Positions 1 through 9,801 are shown, counted from the first letter of the stretch. The stretch: DNA of 64,000 bases from Cycloclasticus pugetii PS-1 (GCF_000384415.1 NZ_ARVU01000001.1:1240001-1304000), one strand, 5' to 3'. Translations and numbers: made by a program. The notes: generated from the letters alone by a model not told the origin.

Positions 1-111
1 AGCCACATCGACAGCCTCTAAACCAAGTTCACTTGCACAAGCTACAGCACGTGCTGTAGAACCATTTAATTCACTACCATTATGTTCTGCAATAACCAGT
101 ACTTTGCTCAT
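1..111 (-). CDS. etfA: Electron transfer flavoprotein alpha subunit, N-terminal part (cut by window edge)
   Basis: Only the first 37 codons lie in the window. They read [20 protein letters not shown] and onward, the usual opening of ETF alpha, which with ETF beta carries electrons from acyl-CoA dehydrogenases to ETF:quinone oxidoreductase. The start codon shares one base with the stop of the preceding etfB gene (TAATG), the tight coupling normal for etfBA. The FAD-binding C-terminal domain is outside the window. The call rests on this short N-terminus plus position, and is fairly safe because etfB directly precedes it. Confidence 0.9.
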   Translation of the reverse strand, partial: MSKVLVIAEHNGSELNGSTARAVACASELGLEAVDVA

Positions 112-857
112 TAGACCAACCCTTTTTCTTTTAATACGCTAACCAGTTCATCAACAGACTCTACTTTAATACCTGCTTGGCGTTTTGCCGGTGCAGATGT
201 TTTTAAAACCTTGACTGGTGCTGCTGCTTCAACATTTAGTTCCGCAACGGTTACTGTTTCAATCGGTTTACGCTTTGCTTTCATAATATCGGGAAGTTTG
301 ACATAGCGCGGCTCGTTTAATCGTAAATCCACACTAATAACAGCTGGCAAATCAACTGACAACGTTTCAAGCCCAGCATCAATTTCACGAGTCACTTGTG
401 CTGTGTCACCCTCAATTTTTACTTCTGATGCGAATGTTGCTTGTGGCCAATGTGATAACGCACCCAGCATTTGAGCTGTTTGATTATTATCGTCATCAAT
501 CGCTTGTTTACCTAACAACACAATCTTAGGCTGCTCTTTATCAGCCAGTGCTTTTAAAATACGCGCCCCTGTTAACGGTTGAATTTCATCATCTGTTTCA
601 ACATGAATTGCACGGTCTGCACCCATCGCTAGCGCAGTTCTTAATTGCTCCTGACAAACTTTAGGGCCTATCGTTACAGCGATCACTTCTTCTGCTGTTC
701 CTGATTCTTTGAGACGTAACGCCTCTTCAACAGCAATTTCATCAAACGGATTCATGCTCATTTTAACGCCATCAGTGGCAACGCCTGAACCATCGGCCTT
801 AACCTGTATCCGAACGTTGTAATCAACAACTCGTTTAACACCCACTAAAACTTTCAT
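111..857 (-). CDS. etfB: Electron transfer flavoprotein beta subunit
   Basis: This 248-residue protein is the AMP-binding beta subunit of the ETF heterodimer, which accepts electrons from FAD-dependent acyl-CoA dehydrogenases in the cytoplasm. The opening [17 protein letters not shown], the segment with [16 protein letters not shown] near residue 37, and the family signature [19 protein letters not shown] near residue 154 are all visible, and the length is normal. It is translationally coupled to etfA downstream. At least seven acyl-CoA dehydrogenase genes in this window would need this acceptor. A CTAA-N6-TTAG dyad lies 38-51 bases before the start codon and is shared with the liu and atu promoters, so co-regulation with them is likely. 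Confidence 0.95.
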   Translation of the reverse strand: MKVLVGVKRVVDYNVRIQVKADGSGVATDGVKMSMNPFDEIAVEEALRLKESGTAEEVIAVTIGPKVCQEQLRTALAMGADRAIHVETDDEIQPLTGARILKALADKEQPKIVLLGKQAIDDDNNQTAQMLGALSHWPQATFASEVKIEGDTAQVTREIDAGLETLSVDLPAVISVDLRLNEPRYVKLPDIMKAKRKPIETVTVAELNVEAAAPVKVLKTSAPAKRQAGIKVESVDELVSVLKEKGLV

Positions 858-891
858 TTACTTTACCTTCATTTTCGTTACTTTAAAGGAC

Positions 892-911
892 ATTCTAACA
901 ATCATTAGGTT
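892..911. promoter_or_regulatory. Candidate TetR-type operator upstream of etfBA
   Basis: The sequence ATTCTAACAATCATTAGGTT has half-sites CTAA (895-898) and TTAG (905-908) separated by six bases. The same arrangement occurs upstream of atuD and twice between tetR and liuA, and the match with the atuD site extends further (CTAACAA then TTAGGTT). The site sits 38-51 bases before the etfB start, a good position for a repressor. Binding is inferred only from shared sequence and position. Confidence 0.55.
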
Positions 912-1106
912 TCTTTTAAAGATAATATTGAGTTGACCTACGATAAAATCTAATAGATATTTGAATTTAAATTGTACAACAAATTGAAAGCTTTAATCTT
1001 TCTAAAAACTGAGTAAAGACACATCGAGTTTTAACCCCGTTTTATTTTATTAGACGCTCACAAAGCTGATAATATATATTTTTTAAAATGAATCGGTCTT
1101 AATTCC

Positions 1107-1772
1107 ATGGATATAAAAGAAGCAATTAAAGGACGAATCTCGGTACGTGCCTTTCAAGATAAACCCGTAGCGAAAGAAGTAATTTATGATGTACTAGATA
1201 CTGCGCGTTGGGCTCCATCTGGTACCAACACACAACCTTGGAAAGTCGTTGTTGCCCAAGGTAAAACAAAACAAACTATTTCAGATGCCTTATTAAACGC
1301 CGCCAAAAATGGCGTTAAAGCAAACCCCGATTATCAATACTACCCAAAAGAATGGGTCGAGCCGTTCAAAGGCAGACGCTTCCAATGTGGAATGGATCTC
1401 TACCAAGCCTTAGATATTGGCCGTGAAGACAAGGAAAAACGAACCGAGGCAGCCTTGGCTAATTATCGATTTTTTGATGCGCCCGTCAGCATATTTTTCT
1501 TTATCGATAAAATAATGGCCCAAGGCTCATGGTTTGACATGGGGATGTTTGTACAAAGTGTTATGTTAGCCCTCCGCGGCCATGGTCTAGGAAGTTGCCC
1601 GCAGGCCTCAACCAGTGATTACCCTGATATTGTACGTGAGCGTTTAAATGTCTCTGATCAATACTCCTTCATCTGTAGCTTATCTGTCGGTTACCCCGAT
1701 AATGATAAACCTGTAAATCAATATCGAACACAACGTGAAGACGTGGACAGCTTCACAACATGGGCAGATTAA
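1107..1772 (+). CDS. Nitroreductase family FMN-dependent oxidoreductase
   Basis: This 221-residue protein belongs to the FMN-dependent nitroreductase fold, whose members are usually dimeric NAD(P)H-dependent reductases of nitroaromatics, quinones or enones. Visible marks are the N-terminal RISVRAFQDKPV phosphate-binding segment (residues 10-21), WAPSGTNTQPW (35-45) and the late GLGSCPQAS segment that contacts FMN in the family. It is transcribed divergently from etfBA and stands alone. Substrate cannot be told from sequence. A role in xenobiotic or quinone reduction is possible but unproven. The start ATG at 1107 fits the family's usual N-terminus; I see no strong ribosome binding site. Confidence 0.85.
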   Translation: MDIKEAIKGRISVRAFQDKPVAKEVIYDVLDTARWAPSGTNTQPWKVVVAQGKTKQTISDALLNAAKNGVKANPDYQYYPKEWVEPFKGRRFQCGMDLYQALDIGREDKEKRTEAALANYRFFDAPVSIFFFIDKIMAQGSWFDMGMFVQSVMLALRGHGLGSCPQASTSDYPDIVRERLNVSDQYSFICSLSVGYPDNDKPVNQYRTQREDVDSFTTWAD

Positions 1773-1814
1773 CACCTCGCTTAATCGTGTTATCCATTGT
1801 TTTTATAAAGAACC

Positions 1815-1850
1815 ATGCTGCTAAGGGACACGCTTAACCTTCAGCAGCAT
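1815..1850. repeat. Inverted repeat at the nitroreductase/nnrS junction
   Basis: ATGCTGCTAAGG (1815-1826) is mirrored by CCTTCAGCAGCAT (1838-1850) with a one-base bulge, giving a 12-pair hairpin between two convergent genes and running into the last codons of nnrS. There is no clear T tract on either side, so it may be a weak or factor-assisted terminator or an mRNA end-stabilising hairpin. Confidence 0.35.
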
Positions 1851-3036
1851 CGGCTCTTACTTTTGTTAAAAAAGGCACATTAACAACAAGGAAAATGGCA
1901 AAACCTATTATCCAAAGCAGTTGCGACATAAAAACCGACTCGAGATAAAAACGCTGAAAAAACAATGGTACGACAACTCGGCTAATAACCCCCATTACTA
2001 ATAACCATTGCGCCACCGTAATCCACGTAGAAGGTTGCTTAACCCCTCTTCCTGTGTGACCCAAGGTAACACGTGACATCATAGAAAGCGTCAACAAGCC
2101 AAACCCGCCTAAAGTAAAAGCATGAATTGAAAGCGAACGTGTTACTACATCCACATAGGGCACTAAAGCAAACAATAAAAAGCCCAAGGTTATAACCATA
2201 AAAGCACTATAAATTCCCCATAAAAGCGGTTTACGCCATATGCCCTTTGCATACCAATTATATAAACGGGCGGAAGAAACAATAAATAACAATAACGCCA
2301 AATAACTACTTGTCATCACATCCAGAATAAATACTTCATTTATCCCAAATAGCAAAAACAGCACAATGCTTGCGCTATCCAAAAACAAGGAGTTTTTCAA
2401 CTGAACCGTTTCATCGAGACCTTTTTCAATAAAAAAAGGCATCACACGTCTCAGCATTATCATCACTAGCGCTAACAACAAAAATAAAGCGCCATAAATA
2501 CCCCAATAGGTACCGGCATCAATGACCCCAAACACGCCAAGATAAAACAACGTATTGAACAACGCCATTAAAAAAACCACTAACACAATGCCTGCTTGCC
2601 GCCACTGTTTCACCTTAAAAACAGGCACTAACACGGCCAACAATAAACAGAAGTTAAAACCTAAATCTAACATGGCCGCAGGAATGAAAAAATTCGCCCC
2701 AAGCAACATACAAGCTCGAGCACCCAGCCACATTAAGCACAGCATTAATAAAGCCGTGTACTGAATAGTTTGCTGGCCAGTCCAATTCTTAATAGCCGTT
2801 AATAAAAAACCAGCCACCACCGCCATCGTATAGCCGTACAACATTTCATGCGCATGCCAATACGAGCTAGGCAAACCAGCCATAGGAATTTGTAACCCAG
2901 CACCATATATCGCCATCCAGGCCGACATACTGACTATTGAAAACACACCGGCTGCAAGGAAAAATGGGCGAAAGCCTAAAACAAATATATTGAATTTTAT
3001 TTCTGCTTGCGAAGGATTTTCGTTTAACGTACTCAT
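1834..3036 (-). CDS. nnrS: NnrS family haem/copper-associated membrane protein
   Basis: This 400-residue, very hydrophobic protein has about twelve predicted membrane segments and the family's opening LGFRPFFLAAGVFS (around residues 20-33) followed by the histidine motif WHAHEMLYGY (around 61-70) and the glycine-rich segment near TLGHTGRG in the C-terminal third. NnrS proteins are inner-membrane proteins that help cells cope with nitric oxide and are often under NO-responsive control. No denitrification gene or NO-sensing regulator lies nearby, so here a general nitrosative stress role is the best inference. It is followed (in its own direction) by no partner gene. The start is at MSTLNENPSQ. 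Confidence 0.88.
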   Translation of the reverse strand: MSTLNENPSQAEIKFNIFVLGFRPFFLAAGVFSIVSMSAWMAIYGAGLQIPMAGLPSSYWHAHEMLYGYTMAVVAGFLLTAIKNWTGQQTIQYTALLMLCLMWLGARACMLLGANFFIPAAMLDLGFNFCLLLAVLVPVFKVKQWRQAGIVLVVFLMALFNTLFYLGVFGVIDAGTYWGIYGALFLLLALVMIMLRRVMPFFIEKGLDETVQLKNSLFLDSASIVLFLLFGINEVFILDVMTSSYLALLLFIVSSARLYNWYAKGIWRKPLLWGIYSAFMVITLGFLLFALVPYVDVVTRSLSIHAFTLGGFGLLTLSMMSRVTLGHTGRGVKQPSTWITVAQWLLVMGVISRVVVPLFFQRFYLESVFMSQLLWIIGFAIFLVVNVPFLTKVRADAAEG

Positions 3037-3150
3037 ACAGTTAGCATCATATAAAGATGCTAACCCTATAACAAATGCCTTTGCCGCTTATATGACCTGC
3101 ATCATAGTCAAGCACTTTAAAAACTCACAACGATGGGTATCTCACAGTAA

Positions 3151-3552
3151 CTAAAGAATAGCTGCGTTAACCGCCATATAAAACAAACCCGCGCAGCAAA
3201 AAAAACCAAGTGTAAAAGCCGTGAAACGTAACATAGCCATATTCGCTAAATAAGCAAAAAAATAAACACACCGAATAACCACAAAAGCAACCGAGAGCAT
3301 ACCAACAGTTTCAATATTCGCACCAGCAAGAAACACAGCCAATATCGCTACAGAGAAAAGTATTAATGCCTCCCAGCAGTTGGCTTGAAGGTATTGTGAT
3401 CGAGCGCCAGCGCCGACTAATTGCAGAGCTTGCGCACGAGGGTTAACAAGATCATACGTACCCTTTTGTGATACGCGATAATAACCACCAATAGTCGATG
3501 CCACATACGGCATAAAAGCGATGCAGCTTAAGCAAATGATAATAGTTAGCAT
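3151..3552 (-). CDS. MAPEG family membrane protein
   Basis: This 133-residue protein has four hydrophobic segments and the pattern of bacterial MAPEG proteins (membrane-associated proteins in eicosanoid and glutathione metabolism): a short N-terminal helix, the NPRAQALQLVGAGARSQYLQANCWEAL segment (part of which, RAQALQ and QANCWEAL, is conserved), then two closing helices. Bacterial members are glutathione transferases/peroxidases or of unknown function. A purine-rich AGGGGAGA lies about ten bases before the ATG. It is a single-gene unit between nnrS and the beta-oxidation operon. Substrate is unknown. Confidence 0.8.
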   Translation of the reverse strand: MLTIIICLSCIAFMPYVASTIGGYYRVSQKGTYDLVNPRAQALQLVGAGARSQYLQANCWEALILFSVAILAVFLAGANIETVGMLSVAFVVIRCVYFFAYLANMAMLRFTAFTLGFFCCAGLFYMAVNAAIL

Positions 3553-3637
3553 GTGCTGTTCTCCCCTTAGTTATTTATTATTTTCTACAAAATATTTTAA
3601 ATATCGCACACTAATCAGCAAACACAGTATGCTCGTT

Positions 3638-4474
3638 TTAATCTTTTTTTACTGCCACTAACGGAATATCTTGCTGATTAGCCCACGCCACCCATTCACT
3701 CGATGATTTTTGTTTTAGCCTAATCGCAACTTCTTGTTTATTAAATAATTTAAGCGCTAACTGCTGTTTAAATTTAGTTTTAAAATGTGATTCAAGAGCT
3801 GCCACAGCAACCCAACCATCCAGTGTTTCGTATAAATCATACTCAGCTAAAGCACCGCTTAATAAACCACCGCCGCTTGTCAAACCATAATTAAACGGTT
3901 GAGCCATGTACTCAGCTGCATCCGACAAGGCGACTAAAGTCTGCCTAGCTTTTGCACCTTCTCTAGTAGCCATTATCATTGCCAAGCCTTCAAATGCAGC
4001 ACGTTCTGCACCGGCTAAATCGGCAGTTAATGTTTTAGGCATATGAGGTGGATTCAATAAGCCCAGTGCAGCTTGATACGTTAAGTCATGACCAGCGTGA
4101 TTATCATTCGGCGGCGGATAACCCACTACCGCAAGATGGTTTAACAATGGAAATTTTTCGTGCAATTCATTCCAACCAAGCCCTAATCGCTCTAATGCCG
4201 CTGGCCGTTGAGCGGTCAATAATAAGGTGGCTGATGACAGCAATGTATTTAATTGTGCACGCCCTTCAGTTGACTTTATATCGATAACTTCACGTTGCTG
4301 CCCCTCATTTAGTTGCGCATACCATTCTGGGCAATACTGCTCAAACGGATCGCCTTGAGGTGGTTCAACTTTTACAACGTTTGCGCCTAGCTCGCAAAAA
4401 CGTTTTGCTGCCAAAGGCCCAGGAAGGTTTAAAGCTATTGTAACAATAGTTATATTTTTTAATGGTTTAAACAT
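3638..4474 (-). CDS. CaiB/BaiF family protein, alpha-methylacyl-CoA racemase-like (short)
   Basis: This 278-residue protein matches the class III CoA-transferase/racemase family: the opening ITIVTIALNLPGPLAAKRFCELGANVVKVEPPQGD, then GHDLTYQAALGLL. In alpha-methylacyl-CoA racemases the catalytic pair is the His of AGHD and a later Asp; here H129 and D152 (in TLTADLAG) are in the right places, so a racemase that epimerises 2-methyl-branched acyl-CoAs is a better guess than a CoA-transferase. It is about 80-120 residues shorter than usual family members, the missing part being in the C-terminal half. It is the last gene of the minus-strand beta-oxidation operon, which fits degradation of methyl-branched chains. 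Whether the short form is active is uncertain. Confidence 0.75.
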   Translation of the reverse strand: MFKPLKNITIVTIALNLPGPLAAKRFCELGANVVKVEPPQGDPFEQYCPEWYAQLNEGQQREVIDIKSTEGRAQLNTLLSSATLLLTAQRPAALERLGLGWNELHEKFPLLNHLAVVGYPPPNDNHAGHDLTYQAALGLLNPPHMPKTLTADLAGAERAAFEGLAMIMATREGAKARQTLVALSDAAEYMAQPFNYGLTSGGGLLSGALAEYDLYETLDGWVAVAALESHFKTKFKQQLALKLFNKQEVAIRLKQKSSSEWVAWANQQDIPLVAVKKD

Positions 4475-4489
4475 TATCTTTAAAGCAAT

Positions 4490-5353
4490 TTATTTAAAAA
4501 CGTCCGCTGTTATTTGACGATGAAAACCATTAAATGGGGTTGAATTTTTCGCCTGAGCTAATGGGTAAATAGCCGTATTACCCTGTGATGCAGCACCATC
4601 CACTCGAATAGTTGTGCCACTGATATAACTGGCTGAATCGCTTAACAAGAAACAAATAGCTGCGCTAATTTCAGCTTCATTACCTAAACGGCCTAATGGC
4701 ACGGCATCTTTTAGTGTTTTAAGCCTCTCCTTAAATTCAGCGTCATAGGTATCCATTCCGCTCGACATAATCCAGCCTGGAGCCACCGCATTCACTCGTA
4801 CATTTGCATGCCCCCACTCATAAGCGGCTGTCTGTGTAAAATTAGCCATGCCTGCACGTGCAGCCCCTGAATGCCCCATACCTGGCATACCGCCCCACAT
4901 GTCTGCCACGATATTAACAATAGCCCCTCCATGAATTGACATGGACTGCTTATAAACTTCACGCGCCATTAAAAAACCGCCCGTTAAATTCGTGTTAACC
5001 ACAGCATTCCAACCGTTCTTACTGATTTTTTCCAATGGCGATGGAAATTGCCCGCCCGCATTATTCACCAAACCATAAATTTGCCCATGGTTTTTAATGA
5101 ATGTTGCCACCCGTTCTGTAACCGCTTGTTCTTCCCGTATATCACAGCTGCCAAGGTCACAAACCCCACCATCTTCGATAATTTCGTCGCGAACCATTTC
5201 AAGTTTTTCAATTTTACGGCCCACTAACAAAACACGGGCACCTAAAGACGCTAACTCATGCGCATTGCATCGCCCAAGACCACTGCCTGCCCCTGTCACA
5301 ATAATATTTCTATTGTTAAATAAGCCAGCACGAAAATCTGATTGATACCCCAT
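4490..5353 (-). CDS. SDR family oxidoreductase, 2,4-dienoyl-/trans-2-enoyl-CoA reductase-like
   Basis: This 287-residue short-chain dehydrogenase has the nucleotide-binding motif TGAGSGLGR (20-28) and NNAGG (97-101). At the place of the usual YxxxK catalytic pair it reads HSGAARAG (161-168), so both Tyr and Lys are absent. The same HSGAARAG-type motif is typical of peroxisomal trans-2-enoyl-CoA reductase and 2,4-dienoyl-CoA reductase relatives, which place the catalytic residues differently. A role in saturating double bonds of unsaturated or isoprenoid acyl-CoAs fits its place between an enoyl-CoA hydratase and a racemase-like gene. Family is secure; reaction is inferred. Confidence 0.8.
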   Translation of the reverse strand: MGYQSDFRAGLFNNRNIIVTGAGSGLGRCNAHELASLGARVLLVGRKIEKLEMVRDEIIEDGGVCDLGSCDIREEQAVTERVATFIKNHGQIYGLVNNAGGQFPSPLEKISKNGWNAVVNTNLTGGFLMAREVYKQSMSIHGGAIVNIVADMWGGMPGMGHSGAARAGMANFTQTAAYEWGHANVRVNAVAPGWIMSSGMDTYDAEFKERLKTLKDAVPLGRLGNEAEISAAICFLLSDSASYISGTTIRVDGAASQGNTAIYPLAQAKNSTPFNGFHRQITADVFK

Positions 5354-5382
5354 TGTTAATCCCTTATTTCAATGATTAGAAA

Positions 5383-6147
5383 CTAGTTCGATTTATTTAA
5401 AAATGCCGTCATCATTTGTTTTGCATCTTCTGTATCAAACAATGGAATAAATGCGTTTCGTTCAAACAATAAGCCCTCTTCTAATGTAGAACTCATCGCC
5501 TTATTGACACAAGCTTTACCTGCACGTACCGCCAAGGGTGCTCTGGCAGCCAGTTCTGAAGCCAATTGAACGGCTTCGGCTTCTATCTCAGTAGGCTCGA
5601 TTACGCGGCTAACAATACCTCGTTGGTGTGCTTCTTCAGCAAATAGGGTTCGCCCATTCATAATCATTTCCATTGCTAACGATTTACCAATAATTCGAGC
5701 AACACGTTGGGTACCACCCGCCCCAGGAATAACGCCTAAATTCACTTCAGGTAAGGCAAATTTTGCCCCTTTCGTCGCCAATAAAATATCGCACTGTAAT
5801 GCGAGTTCAAAACCACCTCCTAATGCCATACCGGAAACAGCACAAACAGTCGGTTTGGTAAATGTCGACAAAGCCCTCCAACCGGTTGAGGCTTCAACCA
5901 TTTCAAGCATCTGTTGACCACTAATACCGACCATTTCTGCAATATCTGCTCCGGCAGCAAAGGCTTTATCAGAGCCGGTAATAATCACCGCGCCAACCGC
6001 ATCATCGGTTTCAAAATGGTTTAGTGCATCACCTAACTCAACCAATAAAGTTGAATTAAGGGCATTATATTGACGAGGTCTATTTAGGCGAATTAAAGCA
6101 ACACCTTTAGCCGGGGTTTCTATTAATAATGTTTCGAATTGCATCAT
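5383..6147 (-). CDS. Enoyl-CoA hydratase (crotonase family, both catalytic glutamates present)
   Basis: This 254-residue protein adds water across 2-enoyl-CoA in beta-oxidation. The oxyanion-hole segment AAGADIAEM (around 64-72), GGGFELALQCD with Glu114, and FALPEVNLGVIPGAGG with Glu134 are all canonical, so it should be a true hydratase, unlike several other crotonases in this window. It lies between the SDR gene and the 3-hydroxyacyl-CoA dehydrogenase of the same minus-strand operon, five bases after the latter's stop. The start could be either of two adjacent ATG codons. Confidence 0.92.
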   Translation of the reverse strand: MMQFETLLIETPAKGVALIRLNRPRQYNALNSTLLVELGDALNHFETDDAVGAVIITGSDKAFAAGADIAEMVGISGQQMLEMVEASTGWRALSTFTKPTVCAVSGMALGGGFELALQCDILLATKGAKFALPEVNLGVIPGAGGTQRVARIIGKSLAMEMIMNGRTLFAEEAHQRGIVSRVIEPTEIEAEAVQLASELAARAPLAVRAGKACVNKAMSSTLEEGLLFERNAFIPLFDTEDAKQMMTAFLNKSN

Positions 6148-6152
6148 ATCGC

Positions 6153-6923
6153 CTACTTAGCTGTTAACCGAACAGCACCGTCCAATCGAATCACTTCACC
6201 ATTTAACATGACATTTTCAATAATATGCCCTGCAAGTGAAGCAAACTCATTCGGCTGCCCTAAACGTGGCGGGAAAGGAACAATTTGACCTAAAGATTCA
6301 CGTGCTTCATCTGAAAGTTCTGACAACATTGGCGTTTCAAAAATGCCCGGTGCAATAGTACAAACTCTTATGCCATATCGAGCTAATTCACGCGCAATGG
6401 GTAAGGTCATTCCCACCACGCCTGATTTAGATGCAGAATAACTGGCTTGGCCAATTTGCCCCTCATACGCAGCGATGGATGCTGTGTTGATAATAACTCC
6501 CCGCTCACCACCTTCTGTTGGTTCATTTTTAGCCATCATCTGCGCCGCTAGGCGAATAACATTAAAGGTGCCAATAAGGTTAATAGTAACCCCTTTCGTA
6601 AATAGCTCTAACGAGTGTGGGTTACCGTCTCTATCTAGCACCTTACCAACAATGGCTACGCCCGCTGCATTAATGACACCATGCACACCTGTAAATGTAG
6701 TCTTTGCCAGCTCTATCGCTGCCATCACTTCTTCTTCACTGGTCACATCTGTTTTTATAAACCGGCTATTTACCCCTAATTCAGCTTCTTTCTCTTTACC
6801 GGCTTGCTCATTAATATCCAATATAACAACATAAGCCCCTTGCTCAATTAGCATAGACGCCGTTGCACCACCTAAGCCAGAGCCTGCACCGGTTACCAAA
6901 AATGTTCTATCTTTATAATCCAC
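6153..6923 (-). CDS. 3-hydroxyacyl-CoA dehydrogenase type II (SDR, HSD17B10-like)
   Basis: This 256-residue SDR oxidises 3-hydroxyacyl-CoA to 3-oxoacyl-CoA with NAD. It carries TGAGSGLGG (11-19), NAAG (85-88) and an intact catalytic set Ser149, Tyr162 and Lys166 (in SYSASKSG). The inserted segment after residue 95 ([15 protein letters not shown]) and the closing [13 protein letters not shown] are marks of the human HSD10-type enzymes, which act on short and 2-methyl-branched 3-hydroxyacyl-CoAs. It stands between thiolase and hydratase in the operon, completing the beta-oxidation cycle. Length is normal. Confidence 0.9.
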   Translation of the reverse strand: MDYKDRTFLVTGAGSGLGGATASMLIEQGAYVVILDINEQAGKEKEAELGVNSRFIKTDVTSEEEVMAAIELAKTTFTGVHGVINAAGVAIVGKVLDRDGNPHSLELFTKGVTINLIGTFNVIRLAAQMMAKNEPTEGGERGVIINTASIAAYEGQIGQASYSASKSGVVGMTLPIARELARYGIRVCTIAPGIFETPMLSELSDEARESLGQIVPFPPRLGQPNEFASLAGHIIENVMLNGEVIRLDGAVRLTAK

Positions 6924-6934
6924 TCTCTAACTCC

Positions 6935-8107
6935 TTAAATTCGTTCAATAATTGTGGCTGTTGCCATACCTAAACCAATACACATGGTCTGAAGCGCAAA
7001 CTGTCCATCTGTCGCTTCTAAACCCGCCAGCATTTTTGCCATCAGGCCTGCGCCGGTTGCGCCTAATGGGTGCCCATGTGCGATCGCGCCGCCCCACGGA
7101 TTAACTTTTTCTGGCGCTGGGTTTATTGCTTCCATCCACGCTAATGAAACCGTTGCAAAGGCTTCGTTTATTTCAAACCAATCTATATCATCTACTGTTA
7201 AACCAGCCTTTTTTAACGCTAATTTAGTGGCCGCAATTGGCCCGTCTAATTGTAAAACAGGGTCACTACCTACAACGACACGAGCACGGAACCTAGCCCT
7301 CGGCTTAAAACCATCCGCCACGGCTATCTTTTTATTGGCGATCAGAACTGCGGCAGCACCATCTGAAATTTGACTGGCATTACCTGCTGTTACTACACCG
7401 TCGCCTTTCGGGCGAAAAATGGTTTTTAGCGAACTTAATTTATCAGAATCTATAACCGCGCGAACACCTTCATCGACCTCTAAAATAATGCTATTTCCTT
7501 CCTTGTCTAACCCTTGCATTGGGCTTATTTCCTTGTTCGCGCCGGTATTAATAGCCGCTTGAGCTTTAGCATGGCTATCAATAGCAAAGGCATCCACGTC
7601 AGCACGGCTAATACCCCATTTATCCGCTATTAATTCAGCACTAACACCCTGATGCACTAGCGGGTATTGTTTAAGTAATTCTGCCCCCATTGGCGCAAAG
7701 TCTTTATACGGTTCTCCCAGAGTCATATCTGTTAACATCGCAACACGCGTCATGCTTTCCGCACCACAAGCAATAATATAATTGGCATCTCCAGCATCAA
7801 TAACTTGTGAGCCAAAATGCACCGCTTGCTGACCCGAGCCACAAAAACGATTCAACGTAACACCGGCCACTTCCACCGGAAACCCGGCCATTAAAGAGGA
7901 TTGTCTAGCGATATCTGCGGCTTGTTCACCAATTTGAGTTACAGAGCCTGCGATAACATCTTCGATTTTTTCTTTATCAATACCTGACCTAGACACCACG
8001 CTTTGTAACGCATTAGCTAGTAATTTATTGGCAGGTATGTCTCTAAATGCGCCATTATATTTAGCAAAAGGTGTGCGTACTGCTTCGATAATGACCGCAT
8101 CTTTCAT
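6935..8107 (-). CDS. Acetyl-CoA acyltransferase (thiolase)
   Basis: This 390-residue thiolase cleaves 3-oxoacyl-CoA with CoA at the end of each beta-oxidation round. The acyl-accepting Cys89 is in NRFCGSGQQA, the EINEAFA motif is near residue 314, the catalytic His is in GHPLGATGAG near 345, and the second cysteine is in TMCIGLGMA near 376. It follows the acyl-CoA ligase gene and precedes the 3-hydroxyacyl-CoA dehydrogenase by eleven bases. This is one of three thiolases in the window; its operon suggests medium or branched chains rather than acetoacetyl-CoA only. Confidence 0.92.
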   Translation of the reverse strand: MKDAVIIEAVRTPFAKYNGAFRDIPANKLLANALQSVVSRSGIDKEKIEDVIAGSVTQIGEQAADIARQSSLMAGFPVEVAGVTLNRFCGSGQQAVHFGSQVIDAGDANYIIACGAESMTRVAMLTDMTLGEPYKDFAPMGAELLKQYPLVHQGVSAELIADKWGISRADVDAFAIDSHAKAQAAINTGANKEISPMQGLDKEGNSIILEVDEGVRAVIDSDKLSSLKTIFRPKGDGVVTAGNASQISDGAAAVLIANKKIAVADGFKPRARFRARVVVGSDPVLQLDGPIAATKLALKKAGLTVDDIDWFEINEAFATVSLAWMEAINPAPEKVNPWGGAIAHGHPLGATGAGLMAKMLAGLEATDGQFALQTMCIGLGMATATIIERI

Positions 8108-8146
8108 ATTATTCGTCCTATTTAAATGTTAATTAACGTTTCTAAT

Positions 8147-9772
8147 TTATTCCCAAACCCAGTGTTTATACTGTTCTCGCAGTGCCATTTTCATAAATTT
8201 ACCCGTTGATGTTTTAGGAATTTCAGCAATCACCTCCACCGCATCAGGCAACCACATTTTAGTAAACTTGCCGTCTAAAAATTGACGTATATCGTCCGTT
8301 GTTATTTGCTTATCTTCCTTAACCACAACAACCGCTAGAGGCCGCTCATCCCATTTAGGGTGTGCAACAGCAATGACAGCCGCTTCTAATACATCAGGGT
8401 GGCCCATAATTGCGTTTTCAAGATCCACCGAACTAATCCATTCGCCGCCAGATTTAACAAGGTCTTTCGTTCTATCGGTCAGTTTGACATAACCCTCTTG
8501 ATCTATCTGGCAAACATCCCCAGTTTTTAGCCAACCATCTTCGCTAAAACTATCCTCAGCACCTTCATTCTTATGGTATGCAGCGGTTACCCACGGCCCT
8601 TTTAACTCGGCATTACCAGATGTTTTACCATCCCAAGGTAATTCAACACCCTCTTCATCGACAATTCGTATATCAATAAAGGGCAACGTTAAACCTTGTT
8701 TAATTCGGCAGGCATATTTTGCATCTTCATCAAGGTCAGATAGGCTTTCTTTAACGATACCTACGGTGGCTAACGGCCCAGTTTCTGTCATTCCCCACGC
8801 TTGAATAATAGTCATATCAAACTTATCAAACGCCCGAAATAAAGACTCTGGAACAGCCGCTCCGCCAACCACCATTCGCATATTAGGCGCTGTCTTCCAG
8901 CGATTCGGCTCTGCTTCTCTGGCTGTTTTTATTGCCATCCAAATGGTGGGCACACCAGCGCTCAACGTTACTTGTTCGCTTTGGTATAAATCCATCAAAC
9001 TCTCAGCATCTAAATGTGGGCCCGGTAACGCTTGTTTTGCACCGACTAGCACCGATGTATAGCTTAGCCCCCAAGCGTTGGCATGAAACATTGGCACCAC
9101 AGGCGTCACCACATCAGACTGACTAACGCCCAATGTATCAACCATAGCCTCTGCCATTGCATGTAGAACCGTTGAGCGATGGCTATACACAACCCCTTTA
9201 GGGCGGCCTGTTGTGCCCGAGGTATAGCACATCCCCGCTGCATCATTTTCATCAATAATAGGGTAGCTAAAGTCATCATCACCAAGCTTTAAATAATCCT
9301 CGTAATCGGTATATTCGCTGTTAACCTTTTCGCCTGTTAGCGGAACAACGATCACTTCATCTAACGCCACATCATCTTTAAACTGCTCATATAAAGGCAG
9401 TAAAATATCGTCAATAATAAGTACCTTATCGCCAGCATGATTAATAATATAAGCAATATCTTTGGGCGATAATCGTAAATTCACAGTGTGGAGAACACCG
9501 CCCATAATAGGCACCCCAAGGTAAGCCTCAAGGTGCCCGTAATGATTCCACATTAGGGTCGCTACGCCTTCTCCTTTTTTAACACCCCGCTTTGTTAACG
9601 CCGAAGCTAAGCGCTTAGTTCGTTTATGAATATCTAAATAGTGTGTTCTATGCAGGGTTTTATCTGGCAGTCTTGACACCACCTCCACACGCGGATAATA
9701 CGTCTTTAAGCGCTCGACTAAGGTGCTTAATGTTAATGGGTAATCCATCATTGTGCTTTTTATAGACATCAT
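8147..9772 (-). CDS. Acyl-CoA ligase (AMP-forming), medium/long-chain type
   Basis: This 541-residue ANL-superfamily enzyme activates a carboxylic acid to its CoA ester through an acyl-adenylate. The P-loop [15 protein letters not shown] (around 183-197), the GWGMTETGP-like motif [11 protein letters not shown] (around 325) and GWLKTGDV (around 417) followed by [15 protein letters not shown] (around 433) are intact, as is the closing KTSTGKFMK lysine motif. The general sequence is like AlkK/AtuH-type ligases of fatty and isoprenoid acids. It is the first gene of the minus-strand operon and so probably sets its substrate, which I cannot define. Length is normal. The exact start among the first methionines is uncertain. 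Confidence 0.88.
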   Translation of the reverse strand: MMSIKSTMMDYPLTLSTLVERLKTYYPRVEVVSRLPDKTLHRTHYLDIHKRTKRLASALTKRGVKKGEGVATLMWNHYGHLEAYLGVPIMGGVLHTVNLRLSPKDIAYIINHAGDKVLIIDDILLPLYEQFKDDVALDEVIVVPLTGEKVNSEYTDYEDYLKLGDDDFSYPIIDENDAAGMCYTSGTTGRPKGVVYSHRSTVLHAMAEAMVDTLGVSQSDVVTPVVPMFHANAWGLSYTSVLVGAKQALPGPHLDAESLMDLYQSEQVTLSAGVPTIWMAIKTAREAEPNRWKTAPNMRMVVGGAAVPESLFRAFDKFDMTIIQAWGMTETGPLATVGIVKESLSDLDEDAKYACRIKQGLTLPFIDIRIVDEEGVELPWDGKTSGNAELKGPWVTAAYHKNEGAEDSFSEDGWLKTGDVCQIDQEGYVKLTDRTKDLVKSGGEWISSVDLENAIMGHPDVLEAAVIAVAHPKWDERPLAVVVVKEDKQITTDDIRQFLDGKFTKMWLPDAVEVIAEIPKTSTGKFMKMALREQYKHWVWE

Positions 9773-9801
9773 ATTTCCTCGAACGTATACTTAAATTCAA
9801 A

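Noticed and set aside
3037-3150. FNR/NNR-type binding site (TTGAT-N4-ATCAA) before nnrS
   Set aside because: No such dyad is present in the 114-base gap.
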